Assembly (NCBI GenBank): GCA_021234155.1
Contig: JAJEKV010000054.1
Span: 5,069,962 to 5,133,961, forward strand
Origin: Isoetes taiwanensis
Lineage: Eukaryota > Streptophyta > Lycopodiopsida > Isoetales > Isoetaceae
DNA: 64,000 bases
Direction: 5' to 3'
Below, piece by piece: positions 31,386 to 42,564 of the stretch. The position numbers and the translations under genes were made by a program. The first letter of the stretch is position 1. Each line of letters opens with the position of its first letter. The notes under the pieces are model-generated. The model searched no databases and was not told the origin of the DNA. It saw nothing but the letters and a program-made list of their open reading frames with translations.

Positions 31386-34300
31386 TTATGGCAAGCTGTC
31401 CAATATTTGGTTATGTGTATCTTCTGGCAGATCAAAACAGTTACCACTAATCTTGCTCAACTCAAAACAAACAGAAGTAACCAAATGACTATAAACATTA
31501 CACTCTGGTTCATTTACCAGTAACCCATATCTGCTGCCCCCTAAGAACTTGTAGAATAATCCAGTAACAACTACCTCATTTCTGGCAAACTTTTGACCCC
31601 ATGGATCTTTGAATGCCTTCTCCACGACATGTTTCACCTTAGTGCACTTGAGCACATAAAAGTCCATGTTCTCCTTATTGTCTGGCTCTGCAACTACAGA
31701 AAAATTATCTCCAACTGCAAAAATGTCAGACTTCCATTGAGGATCACCTTCAAAAACAGGGCCATCCACAATATCTTCCACATAATCAGCACCTACATAA
31801 CCAACAATTATGACAGAAACAACTGTAATCCATATGAGCAACTTGTGTAAGATCTGTAGCTTGAATTGGCCTGATGAAATGGAACTTGCTTGAACCAGAA
31901 AGTGTATCACAATCATATCTCTCTGACCTATCAACCTCGTCTACTCCAATTTCCCAAGAAAACCTATATAAGAAAGAAAGCAGTATTTCAGCATACACTA
32001 ACAGTTACAAACCAGTATTTCAGCATACCTGAATCTGTCTTTGCCCTCGATTGTGGAGTTGTCCCTGAAATGCTTGACCAGGAAAACTACTGCATCATGT
32101 GCATTCCTGAGTGGTACTGATCCTCTTTTCAACATCTCATGTGTAAGAGCTCGTTTAATGACAGCTCCAGCACCATCATGTTCACCTGTTCCATTAACTG
32201 TCAGTAAAAAAAACACAAATTAAAACTACAAATACATTGACAAAGAATATAGTTACCTTTACCATGATAGAAAGCAAAGTAATTCCAATTTATTGGAATG
32301 CCATTCGTATGGTAGTTCCTACCAAAAAAATAAAAGGTCCTTGCTCCTTTGAATTGATGGGAGCATCCATCAGACCACATGATGTGTTTGTTATACTTTA
32401 CAACTCTGTTTGTCAAAAAATGCATGATGCTTATTCAAACAATACTGCACATACAAGGTATCATGGTCCCTGTCATCTGATATGTAGAAATGAGTCTCCT
32501 TTATAATTCTTCTCTCATTCTCATCCAAACTTGGATCACCTGACAATGTTGCATGTCTATATGTAATATGTACTAAAATTGTGCATTGATCATTCTTCCA
32601 GTGTAGACTCTGTATCTCTTGCTGAATCTTAAAGGTATAATTCTCAGCAAAATCTATGACATAAACTATGGTGTCCTATGGAAATGTTGCCAAACACTCC
32701 CTGAATTGTTTGGCCTACCATCTCCCCTCATAATTATGTGCTATAAAATTCTTTTAAAACTTCCTAGGCTTCCTGGATAATCTCTACAGTAGTTGTGCAT
32801 TTGTAAACCAGTTTGGTAACTGGTTTATTAGATATCTTGTACTCTCCCTTGCCATCAGGCTCAAGTTCTCCTATGGGTTCAAGTACCTGCAATGGTAATG
32901 ACAGATCAATGTGATATAACTTGGGATAAAAAAAAGCTGAATTCTTACCTTGTCATAGGTCTTCCATTCAATATTGTGTCTTGGAATGTATTTCAATTCA
33001 TTTGGACAAGTTGGTAACTTTGCAGGTCCACAATTCTTGCGCTTGAGAGTCAAACAGTCATGTGCATACCACTCTTATGTTTCATCATCCCTTGGACAAA
33101 CTAGTGATCTCCAAAGCTCATTAGTAGAAGAATATGTACATTTATTTGCCATGCAAGTTGGCCCAGGGCCACAAACCACACATGTGCACTTGCAGCTAGC
33201 TCCATGTAACTTTTCATCATGCCTTATTTATTGCTTGCCTAGTGAAATCTGTTTTCATGTGATACACAATACAGCAAGTTTCTCTATCACTAGCCTTCCT
33301 TACATATGGCGGTTTCAGAGCATGAAACATCGAAAAAGACAACTCAAACTTGGGATATTCAGCAGTAACACGCTTATAGAAAGTAACCTGCAAGTGCAAG
33401 TTCACAAATTACAAAAAGAATTTAAAAAGGCAACAGAAAATCAATATAGAAACACTTACTTGAGTTTCCTCTAGAAAATGCAAGGGATGCATTATGTTCA
33501 CTCCTTTGCCTAGTCTGATCTTCATCACATGTTTTTTGCAAAATGACACTCTAATGTTGTTCCTCCAAAAGTCAACCAGAAGTTTCCTCTGATCATAAGA
33601 AGATTGTCACTTCGAGTGCTTTTCTTAAACATTGACCATGGTCCTTCCCCATGTTCAGCAGCAAGTCTTCTCTTAATAGCAACAGAGACAATTCTTCTAT
33701 TCAGGTTTAGTTGCTTTGCATAGGCCCTTCTATTTGTGTCAGCATTAACAGAGTAAGCCATGGCAGCACTTCTTGCTCTCCATGCATCTGTATCCTTTGC
33801 ATATTTGTGGGCTGCAAATCAATCCTTCAAGTTGTCCACTATAGCTTTCATTGTTTTGAATTCTTTGGTGGTTTGAACACCTAGACCAGGCAACCATTTG
33901 GCTGCACCCCTTGGAATATCTTCCCTATCTTTTTCACTAGTATTCCTATAAATATTAGTAACAAGTTTGCCAATATTCTTTGACAATCTTTTCTTTTTGT
34001 TTGTGCTAAAATCACCGTTCAGTTTGGCTTTTGCATCAGCTGCAGCCTCCCTTTCTCTCTCTCTCTTTATCTTTCTTTTCTTCTTTGTTCAGCTCTGTTC
34101 TTCCTAAAAAGAACACCTAAAGAAGCTAACAAAAGTTAATCCTGTAAAGGATACAGAATAAACAATTGGAGATAAAACTTGACTTACCTTCAATATCCAT
34201 TGGAGCATGTGTCTCATTTTGAATGAATTCACCATGTGCCTTCTCTGTCATAAAATCAGTTTGTGTTTCTTCATAACAAAATTCAGCACCAATATCTGAA

Positions 34301-34856
34301 AAGATAAATCAAAAACTAAGGTTATACATGAAGTCTCTATTTAGACAAGCAAACAACAATAAAAAAAATCCTGAATTACCTAGATCCTCTTCTTCAGCAT
34401 TTGTGTCATTCTGTACAACATGAGCATGTGCTTCTTGACAGGAACATCCGAAAGTAGTACATTCAATATCATTGCAAAATTCATTGGTTATTACAGTACT
34501 AAACAAGCACTAACGACATACCTTCATATCTGTTTTCATGTTGAACATCCTCTGTTCTTGTTCCATCAAGGATAGCAGCAGGTTCGTCTTCTCCTATTAA
34601 GGCACAACAAAGTGTCCAGAGCAGTTAAGAATGGGCAATAAGCATCTGACATACCTCTACCAGGAATCATCTTGTCATCAAAATTCTTGCTGAAACTAAG
34701 GCAGCACTCCATAAATCTTTCGGATTGCTGCTTAAATTGTTGCAAGCCTGATAGAATTGGGCCAGGATCAAATTGCACTCGGTTCTTGGCTAGTCCATAG
34801 TGGAGAGATGGATGAATTGCAAGAAATTTCGCAAGAACATGAGACTACACTGCCAT
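31386..34856 (-). pseudogene. DDE-type DNA transposase, multi-exon, decayed
   Basis: A spliced gene reading right to left. The likely start is 34,856 (MAV, then TAG at 34,847-34,845), with exon 1 ending at 34,655. Several short acidic exons (34,594-34,189) follow. A basic region is broken by TGA after IVDNLKD (near 33,823). Then come MAYSVNADTNRRAYAKQL (33,761), VDFWRNNIRVSFCKK (33,575), YPKFELSFSMFHALKPPYV (33,360) and a Cys-rich part with a TAA at 33,077. Core motifs: SDDRDHDTLYVQ, a frameshift in a T run near 32,415, WSDGCSHQFKGARTFYF (about 32,380), then WNYFAFYHGKG joined by the intron 32,256-32,186 to EHDGAGAVIKRAL. The C-terminus ends ILDSLP at 31,386. SDG, HGKG and HDGAG are typical of a transposase family shared by plants and invertebrates. 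The superfamily is uncertain (Sola-like is one candidate). Inactive as read. Confidence 0.75.
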
Positions 34857-35671
34857 TTCCCATTTCGATTTGCAAAATTGCTCCGGCGCCTAAACGATCC
34901 AAGAAAAGAATCTCCCTCTCGCTCAGGAAATTTGGATGACGAATGAAGGGCGAAAATTCAGTGACGGTCGAGGAAGGGCATGACGTTTGCGTTTGAAGTT
35001 CGAAAAGTAGTTTTCCAGCATGGGTGTTGCCCACATGCTTAGAAAAAACACACCCTAGAGCACCCATGCAAGAAAGCAAAATAGAGAATTGTTATGTGAT
35101 GCAGCTCGAGATGGCGACAAAATAAAAAATAAACTTATATTCTTTACCACGATCTGCAAATCAATATCTACAAAAGATGAGACAATCTAAGCAAAAGCCC
35201 TCTTCTCTTGCAAATAGGAAAACATTGTGGATTCACTGGAGTACCACTATTAGTATTCCTAACTATGCTACTGCTGCATTTGCAAGCTAACAAACTCAGC
35301 CAAGGTGCAGATTTGGCCAATATTCAGCAAGAGTTTTTTAGGTGATTTTACCATCCATTTTTATTGTCCAATACTTTTTGTGGAAGCAAACAAACTGCCT
35401 TTGCCTTACAACAAGAAACAGGGAACAACAAACGTCACAACAATGAGCTACACAGATGTATATATGGATGGCAATTTTTGACATACCGTTTATTTCATGC
35501 TTACAAGCTATGTTTCCTAGCAAAACTGACCTGTAGTAGGTCTTTTTGAGATGTTCCCTGAGATCTGGCTTCTACTTGGTTCCAGTTTATTAGAGGCCCA
35601 AACCCTTCATCAACCCTTTACCTAGGATAATTTCAGCAAATTCCATGCCTTGCCATGGCATTCTACATTAG
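34857..35671. other. No gene recognised
   Basis: The first 250 bp may be promoter and end of the two-gene transposon. A direct TSD or terminal inverted repeat could not be identified. Confidence 0.3.
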
Positions 35672-38022
35672 ATTTCTAACAAATCTCCCATTTTATTGGG
35701 GCAGATTCTCGTGAGTAGCAAATTTCTTAAGCGTGTTAAAGATCCATCTGACCATAGATGGTGTTGCATGTTTGGTGAAATTGAATTGCTAGCCAAATTA
35801 ATTGGTCCAGCCCAATACAATGCTGGGGTGGTTCAATTCTATGTCACATGTAGTGATAGAACTGCTCGCAGACTAACATTGTGACGCTCCCTGAATATAT
35901 ACGACCCCCGGTCGTATACATACGGGGACTTTTCCCTCCCATGGCGACCATCTCGCCACGAGCAGGGCCCTCCATCTAACCCGGGCCGTCTACGTAGAGA
36001 CGCTCGGGTGAAGGACACGGAGGGGTCATTCGGCCCACACCTTCGATGGGCGCCTACGTCGCGGAAGCATGAATACAAGGGTTTAGCACACAGCATAAAT
36101 CATATACAAATAGCCACCACGAAGGGTGGCGCATCCATCTAAATCCATACAACAAAGAATATGCAGCTAAACTAAGAAAACTCCCAAAACCCAGGTTCTA
36201 CCCCGGCTCAGACTCTAGTGAGGAGCGACTGACGGCTGGGTCTCAGGAGATCAGCAGACCGAGTCTTGGCATGGCGTTGGCTGGCATAGAATATCGGCTA
36301 GGGTTGTCCACTCCATCCGCCCCTCCTGTGCACACTTTGCAGATGGGTCGATTCACGCTATGGCTTCGCTATAGCCTTCCGGAGACGCAGACTCTAGGTA
36401 TCACCCTTTGAGCCTACTCCAGGTTCATGACACCTGGTCCGATGAGGCAGGTCGGGGAAGCGTCCCCTTCCATGGTCACAGTGGTTCCATGGGTGAGCTA
36501 GAGAACGCGTGCCGCGTCAGCGACCCCCGCATCCGTACCCAACTTACTCACCCTAAATCTACTCAAAGTGCATGGTGCCCCATACGGGTCACACCACTGC
36601 ACCCAGGGAGTGTCAGACCCATACCCGGCCCTCCACGTGACCGGCTATCAGGCCTAGCCCACTGTAGGAGTCTCAGGAGCCTTTTATGTGTCCCTCGTCT
36701 GGTGCTAAGCCAGACCATAGCGTCTATGACCCGGTGGGCTCTTGTGCACAGGCCGAAACTAGTAGGGTGTTAAAGGAGTACTAGGAGCATTCTATACTCA
36801 AGCTCAGAGGCCTCTACCCCCCTTTAATCCCTGTTTACTGGAACTACTAAACTAACTCATAGAGACATCGACCCAAGGGGGATTCACTGTAAGTGCCATA
36901 CAATGTGCCTGAGTGACTTGTAGGGGGGTTTTTTCGACCCATTTCCATACGTATACGTAAGAGGTAGGGGGGTTTTTTGCCACTACTTGGGGTAAACTTT
37001 GTACGGAAGGGGTCGAATTTGCCTTTCAAGAAATCGGAAGGGGGTGTTTTTGATCACCCTAACACATGGCATACCCCCTTACTATAAGTGAACCCCCCGG
37101 GCATCGACCATCCCATAACAGAGCATCATTCATAATTGAAAAGTATTCCTAATTACCAAAGAAGGGTTAATCTCAACCAAAACTAGCCAGAAAAGACTAC
37201 TAGAGTATTATTCTACAATTTGCAAGTTAAACTACCACTAACCAGAGTTTCGGCTGGACCCGTTGTCAAGGGGTGCTTCCATAGTCTCAGATCTTTGGGG
37301 TAGCCCGGACAGTAGAGGGTGTCTTGGCGATTGGGGAATGTTCAGCAACTGTGCTTTGAGCGCTTAGCTGCTCCTTGGTGCTGGCTGGGTCGAAATTGGG
37401 GGCAGGATGGGGGTGGAGTTGCCTTTGGTGGCTCAGTTTAGAAACCCCCATGCTGGCCACTCAGGTTATGCCAAATGGCACCTTCCCACCATTAGGTGAC
37501 TTAATAGCAAGTATTTAGATAATTATCCTTTATAATTAATTTAACATAGCTAATTAAATCCCTTGTGGCCAACCCCCTAGGTTATCATACCCCAGGTGGC
37601 GTATCTATACCGAGTGACGTGTCAATATATTTATACGTACACCGTATAAATACTTGGAACGTCACAAACATCATAGAGGAACATCTCAAAGGAGGGATTT
37701 AGTGATGTAATTCAAGCTTTAGAGAAGGTGGAGGTGAAGTTGAAGGTGAAAGTAACAAGTAATGTTTTTTCCAAAGAACACATTCCATAAAGCCTTCTCA
37801 AGGTTATGTTAGAATGGAGCTTACATTGGTTTTAAGTGCCATTGATCCAAAAGGGAAGAGATGCTTGCATGCTTGATGCTTATTGCCAAGGTTTGCTGCA
37901 TATGGCAGCTGCACTTGGCTATGATTGGGCACTAAGCCCCATTATGAATTCTGGTATGGGTGTCAACTTCAGGACAATAAAGGGTGGAATGCATTGCATT
38001 GGGCCGCTTATTGTGGGAGGTA
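35672..38022 (+). pseudogene. CAMTA transcription factor fragment, split by a solo LTR
   Basis: CAMTAs are calmodulin-binding transcription activators with CG-1, TIG, ankyrin and IQ regions. Here 35,672-35,879 encodes most of a TIG domain (GQILVSSKFL, WCCMFGEIE, VQFYVTCSDRTA). The solo LTR then interrupts it. At 37,860-38,022 the ankyrin region appears (QGLLHMAAALGYDWAL, then after a one-base frame change GWNALHWAAYCGR). The two halves are in the same frame once the LTR and one target copy are ignored, but three stops lie between them (near 37,674, 37,789 and 37,831). The CG-1 and IQ regions are absent. GTAATG follows the last codon and may be an old splice donor, so I cannot say whether it is a retrocopy. 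Non-functional. Confidence 0.85.
35880..37666. mobile_element. Solo LTR, 1,787 bp, with 5-bp target duplication
   Basis: The termini are TGTGACGCTCC at the left and GGAACGTCACA at the right, an 11-base imperfect inverted repeat with TG/CA ends. AACAT flanks both sides (35,875-35,879 and 37,667-37,671). There is no gag-pol coding inside, so it fits a solo LTR left after recombination of a large LTR retrotransposon. The interior holds GGGGGGTTTTTT runs and CGTATAC palindromes that recur near 59.2 and 62.3 kb. It sits within the CAMTA remnant. Confidence 0.9.
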
Positions 38023-38096
38023 ATGTGACTTACACTTCCCTCAATTATAGTTACTGCTGGAAAAGCTACACAGTCTTCTGTTCTGGGAGCATGCAA

Positions 38097-38120
38097 TGGT
38101 GGTGGTGGTGGTGGTGGTTG
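38097..38120. repeat. (GGT)n short microsatellite
   Basis: Eight GGT repeats just after the CAMTA remnant. Confidence 0.9.
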
Positions 38121-39175
38121 TTTTTGGGAGGGGAGGGTTGTTGTTGGGAGAATTTTCTCAGTATTCCAAAAATTAGGTTGTGGCAGCTATACAACATCTC
38201 TCAAGATAAAATCCCCTCGTAAATTCAGAGCTATTTGAACTCTTCTACAAAGCACACTTCTGTTTCTGCAAAACAGATCAAGGATAACATCAGAGATTAT
38301 TCAAGAAAAAGCATACACAAAAAAAAAAATGAGAGCATACTTATGCAAAATTCAGTAAGACCTTTGTAGAAAGTTAACATGTAGAAGCATGGCAGACGTG
38401 AAAGCTTGGGTTTACACTCGATTCTTCGAACTCATTGCTTCAAATTAACTGTTTGATTTCTTTTGATGCTACTATTATCTTTGCTAAAAATCTTTCAGAC
38501 GGAATTAAAGACTGTAGTAATAAAATGTGTGCTTTATGATTGGAAATTACCTCTTGTGACAGTCATCTTTGACTAATAAAACAGGATTTCGAACTCTTCC
38601 ATATAATCTAGTCGGACTCCTTTGTGGATCTGTGATTCTCAGATTTCCACGGCAAAAAAAAAGGGGTTTCTAAGAAGGTTATAAAATTAACTCCGGTGCT
38701 CCCTAAGGAAGCTTAAGCTCCATCTCCGACCAAGCCTACAAAGGTTGAAAATAAACGCCTTCCGTTCCTCCTGCAAAAAAAAGCTAAAATTAACAAACCT
38801 CCAGCCAAAAGGCTATGCGAAGCCCCAGCTCCTGCTAAAAGATACGCATTGATTCTGCATGTGATGTTGCTCCTATTCGCAAGAGAAGGCCAACGACCCC
38901 AAGCTGCTAGTGAACGTCCTGAAAGTTTAGGGTCAGATCTGAAAACCAAAAAAGAAAATGATGAAAATAAGAAAATCAAACAGCTCAACTCGGCTAGGCT
39001 CCAGTCTTCCCAATCATAGACTTCAAATGCTGTATGCAGATTGGTCTTTCGGCAGGAGATGGGCGAACGGACTAGAAGTGGAGGCTCAAAGAGAGAAGAA
39101 AAAATTCAAAATTCGTGTTCGATAGTCTCCCGCAACGTATTCAATAGCCACAATCAGTGTCCCGCAAGCAGAGAG

Positions 39176-39208
39176 GGAACGCCGCATGCGGGGTACATGC
39201 GGCGTTCC
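39176..39208. repeat. Perfect 13-bp inverted repeat, GC-rich hairpin
   Basis: GGAACGCCGCATG (39,176-39,188) and its exact reverse complement (39,196-39,208) enclose a 7-nt loop. It is surrounded by AT-rich DNA. There is no T run directly after it. Function unknown. Confidence 0.85.
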
Positions 39209-39421
39209 GGGCACATTCCCCAACGCCTTGCCTTTTTAAAAAAGAAGATGTTTTACAGAGTACACAGGAGAAACAAAGTGTGTTTTGAGCTTCATTACCA
39301 AGAGAAAAATAAGTTCTTGCCTAACAAAATCTATGTTGCAGCCTTCAATGGCTACCTTGGTAGCCTACATGGCTGCCACCTTAGCCTTGGTGGTACCCCC
39401 ACCACTTTTGCACTTTATAAG

Positions 39422-39742
39422 TGTTAAGATCTAGCAGAGAACAAGGAAAGGATTCTATTCAACTGGAATAAAAAGAGTACAGACAGGTTGATCAAGAATG
39501 ATCAAAAGGAAATAGACAACAATGAAAGAACAAGTAAACGGAATTAGCAGGAGCAGGTGTAGGCGCACAGATCCAAAACTCTCCAAATTTCGGTGGTGAA
39601 CAACTCCTCAGGAGATCCCTTTTATGGACACGACCTGTAACAGATCTTCTAAATATGGAACATGGTTGAGATTGGGAATCTTTCCATTGGAACTGAGAAT
39701 CTCCAACAAACGTGTCTGAGTTGGCTCTGTTATAATCCAACA
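39422..39742 (-). repeat. Copia 3' LTR
   Basis: This is the downstream LTR in the sense of transcription. It is bounded inside by the polypurine tract TAAGTGGGGG (minus strand, 39,743-39,752) and outside by ATAAG. Confidence 0.95.
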
Positions 39743-39759
39743 CCCCCACTTAGAGCCAA

Positions 39760-42549
39760 TCAGCTTGACTCTGTATGAGCAGTTCCCCCACTCAGAGGCA
39801 AGCCAGTGGGAAGCAGACCAATTTGAGTGCAGAAGGCAGTGAATTTTGGGGAAGCGAGGGGTTTGGTAAGCATGTCGGCAGGCATATCTTGAGAAGGGCA
39901 GTAATGAATGACAATGTGGGAGTGATTAACGTGATCACGGAGGAAGTGAAAACGAAGGTCGATGTGTTTGGGGCGGCGGTGGTTGATGGGATTGTGAGCC
40001 ACAGCAATTGCACCTTGATTATCATTGTAGAGAGGGATCTGAGGAGGGATTTGAAGGTGCATAGAGGTGATAAGGGAACGGATCCAAAGAGCTTCGCGAG
40101 TAGCATGGGCAAGGCTGACATACTCAGCCTCGGTGGTAGAGAGTGCGGTGCATTGTTGCTTGGAGCTGGACCAGGTGATGGTAGATCCAGCAAGAGAGAA
40201 AATATAGCCGGAGGTGGATTTGCGGTCTTGGGAGTCTCCTGCCCAATCTGCATCGGAGAAACCAGAAATTTCAGTGCCCCCACTGCTGTGATAATGGAGA
40301 CCATGATTGAGGGAGCCAGCGAGGTAGCGTAAGAGACGTTTGAGAGCTACACAATGGGTCTGTTTGGGGGCATTCAAGAATTGGCTAAGCTTGCATACAG
40401 GAAAGGCTAAGTCTGGGCGGGTGGCTTGAGAAGCGAAGTTCACGGAGCCAATGATGGAACGGTAATGGTCACGAAAATAGAGAAAGTCAGGGGAGCAATC
40501 GGGATCAGTGGAAGTAAGTTGACAGTTGGGATCCATGGGTGTGGACGTGGGATTACAATTGATCATGTGATGGCGGGATAGGACGTCATGCAGATATTTG
40601 GTTTGGTTGAGAGAGAGAGTATGGCGAGCAGGATCATATTTGAGCTGTATACCAAGGAAGTAATGTGCAGGGCCAAGGTCTTTCATGGAGAAATGGAGTG
40701 AAAACTGGTGTTTCAGAGCAGGGAGATCCGCTTGGGAGTGAGCTAATATGAGGAGATCGTCAACATATACGGCGAGAAAAATGGGAAAGGGGGATGCTTG
40801 GAAGTACAAACTGGTGTCTGCAGGGCAACTTTGGAATCCAAGAGATTGGAGAGCGGTGTGGAGAGTGTGGTACCAAGATCTGGAGGCCTGACGAAGTCCA
40901 TATAATGCTTTATGGAGCCTGCAGACAGAATTAGGAGGAAAGGAGAAACCTTCGGGCGCTTCGATGTAGACTTCCTCCTGCAAAGAGCCATGAAGGAAGG
41001 CGTTTTGGACATCCATCTGATGGATGGTGAAGTGCTGAGTGACAGCATATGCGAGAAGGAGCCGGATGGATGAAAGCCGTGCAACAGGAGCAAATGTGTC
41101 ATCAAAATCAATACCTTCGATCTGACTGAAGCCTTTGGCAACGAATCGTGCTTTGAACCTCTCGATTTGACCATCACTGTTATATTTGAGTTTGAAAACC
41201 CATCTGCTTCCCACCACGGGTTGATGTTGAGGACGAGGGACCACGGTCCAAGTGCCATGTTGCTGAATGGAATCAAGTTCTGCCTGCATTGCTGCCTGCC
41301 AATGGGAACTGTAGGGGCTGGAGCGGGCAGCCTTAAGTGTCTTGGGCTCTTCAATGTCTTCAGAAATCTGCATAACATAGTCAGTACTCCAAACGGGAGG
41401 TCGGCGCTGACGGGTTGGACGTGCTGTGGGTGGAGAAGGGGAAGGAATGTGGGAGGCAGATGGAGAAGTTGGAGAAGGAGGGATTGATGGAGGAGGTATA
41501 GCAGGTGGAGCATTGGGAGGGAAGGTTTCCGGGGAATCTTCAGACACGATTTCAATGAAGGAGTGGGCAGTAGGGAAAGGGGTCAAAGTACAAGGCTCCA
41601 ATTCATTAAAGGCAGCGCTCGGACTTACAAGGAGGCGAGAATTGGAGATGTCAAAGAATCGGTATGCTTTGGAGATAGTACTGTAACCAATGAACATGCA
41701 GGGAAGACCTTTGGGCGCCATTTTTCCTGCATCTTTGTGAGGGACGAAGGCTTTGCAGCCAAAAACTCGCAGATGCCTGTAAGTTACCTTTTTTTTAGTC
41801 CACAATTCTTCTGGTATTGCATGCTGGATGGCACTATGAGGGGCAAGATTTATCAGATAAGTGGCAGTGGCAATTGTCTCCCCCCAAAATCGATGAGGGA
41901 CATGCATGGAAGCCAACAAGGTCCGAGCCATTTCGAGAAGGGTTCTGTTGGCACGTTCAACACGGCCATTCTGTTCTGGACAGTATGGAGCAGACAACTC
42001 GTGGTGTATGCCGTAGTGAGAGAGAAAGTGTTGGAAAGCATGGGAGGTAAATTCTCTTCCGCCATCTGTACGAAGAGTGAGGATGGAACTGGCTGTGAAT
42101 TTTTCAGTGAAGGCTTTGAAGATGGTGAAGGATTGAAAAGCATCACTTTTGCGCTTTAGAAGGTAGGAGAAAATCTTGCGAGAATAATCATCAAGAAGGA
42201 CAAAAATATAACGGGCTCCTTCATATGTTGGAGTGCGAACTGGGCCAATGAGATCAGCATGGACGAGTTCAAGTCGGCGGGAAGCATGGGATGATGAGGA
42301 TGGGAAAACAGACCGGGTAACTTTGCATTGCAGACAGGCATTACAGGGATGAACAGAGGAATTTGGTAAAAAGCAAATGTGACCAGCTTTGATGAGATAC
42401 TCCATGCGAGCGTGACTGATATGACCCAAACGTTGGTGCCAGAGAGTGTGATGATCTTGAGTGATGTGAGCAGCTTCTTCTTGCGGTTGGAGATGATAAA
42501 GATTGCCTCGACGAATTCCAGAGAGAATACACGAACCTTGAGAATCCAT
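39760..42549 (-). CDS. Copia pol: integrase, reverse transcriptase, RNase H (929 aa)
   Basis: One uninterrupted frame. The integrase zinc motif has H38, H43, C72 and C75. The catalytic triad is D99 (HADLIGP), D162 (RTDGG) and E198 (NGRVERANR). A Pro/Ser-rich linker (about 340-390) precedes the RT, which starts near residue 425 (HGTWTVVPRP) and has YVDDLLI in the palm. RNase H carries FSDADWAGD and ends in ADMLTKPLASPKF. All key residues are present. The frame is the same as that of the gag-protease part upstream. Only the TAA at 42,567-42,565 separates them, so the listed Met (42,549) is probably not a natural start. If the stop is real this half would not be made in normal amounts. Confidence 0.95.
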   Translation of the reverse strand: MDSQGSCILSGIRRGNLYHLQPQEEAAHITQDHHTLWHQRLGHISHARMEYLIKAGHICFLPNSSVHPCNACLQCKVTRSVFPSSSSHASRRLELVHADLIGPVRTPTYEGARYIFVLLDDYSRKIFSYLLKRKSDAFQSFTIFKAFTEKFTASSILTLRTDGGREFTSHAFQHFLSHYGIHHELSAPYCPEQNGRVERANRTLLEMARTLLASMHVPHRFWGETIATATYLINLAPHSAIQHAIPEELWTKKKVTYRHLRVFGCKAFVPHKDAGKMAPKGLPCMFIGYSTISKAYRFFDISNSRLLVSPSAAFNELEPCTLTPFPTAHSFIEIVSEDSPETFPPNAPPAIPPPSIPPSPTSPSASHIPSPSPPTARPTRQRRPPVWSTDYVMQISEDIEEPKTLKAARSSPYSSHWQAAMQAELDSIQQHGTWTVVPRPQHQPVVGSRWVFKLKYNSDGQIERFKARFVAKGFSQIEGIDFDDTFAPVARLSSIRLLLAYAVTQHFTIHQMDVQNAFLHGSLQEEVYIEAPEGFSFPPNSVCRLHKALYGLRQASRSWYHTLHTALQSLGFQSCPADTSLYFQASPFPIFLAVYVDDLLILAHSQADLPALKHQFSLHFSMKDLGPAHYFLGIQLKYDPARHTLSLNQTKYLHDVLSRHHMINCNPTSTPMDPNCQLTSTDPDCSPDFLYFRDHYRSIIGSVNFASQATRPDLAFPVCKLSQFLNAPKQTHCVALKRLLRYLAGSLNHGLHYHSSGGTEISGFSDADWAGDSQDRKSTSGYIFSLAGSTITWSSSKQQCTALSTTEAEYVSLAHATREALWIRSLITSMHLQIPPQIPLYNDNQGAIAVAHNPINHRRPKHIDLRFHFLRDHVNHSHIVIHYCPSQDMPADMLTKPLASPKFTAFCTQIGLLPTGLPLSGGTAHTESS

Positions 42550-42564
42550 GATTTGACATTGCTG

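Larger units (their letters stand above)
38023..39421. other. No intact gene; Lys/Pro-rich coding remnant at 38,650-39,019
   Basis: A plus-strand frame broken by one TAA near 38,717 reads Lys/Pro/Ala-rich protein (SPTKPTKVENKRLP, INKPPAKRL, DLKTKKENDENKK), reminiscent of chromatin-type basic tails but not assignable. The rest shows nothing recognisable. Confidence 0.3.

Noticed and set aside
31386-31934. Signal-peptide or membrane protein as a separate gene
   Set aside because: The hydrophobic start is intron read-through. The rest is the C-terminal exon of the transposase gene, continuous with the exons upstream.
40743-41555. 270-codon minus-strand frame inside pol
   Set aside because: It overlaps the RT frame in another phase and has low-complexity Leu/Pro content. 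It is a shadow of pol.
39775-42159. Plus-strand frames of 80-200 codons across the copia element
   Set aside because: Antisense shadows of the intact pol frame, with no motifs of their own.
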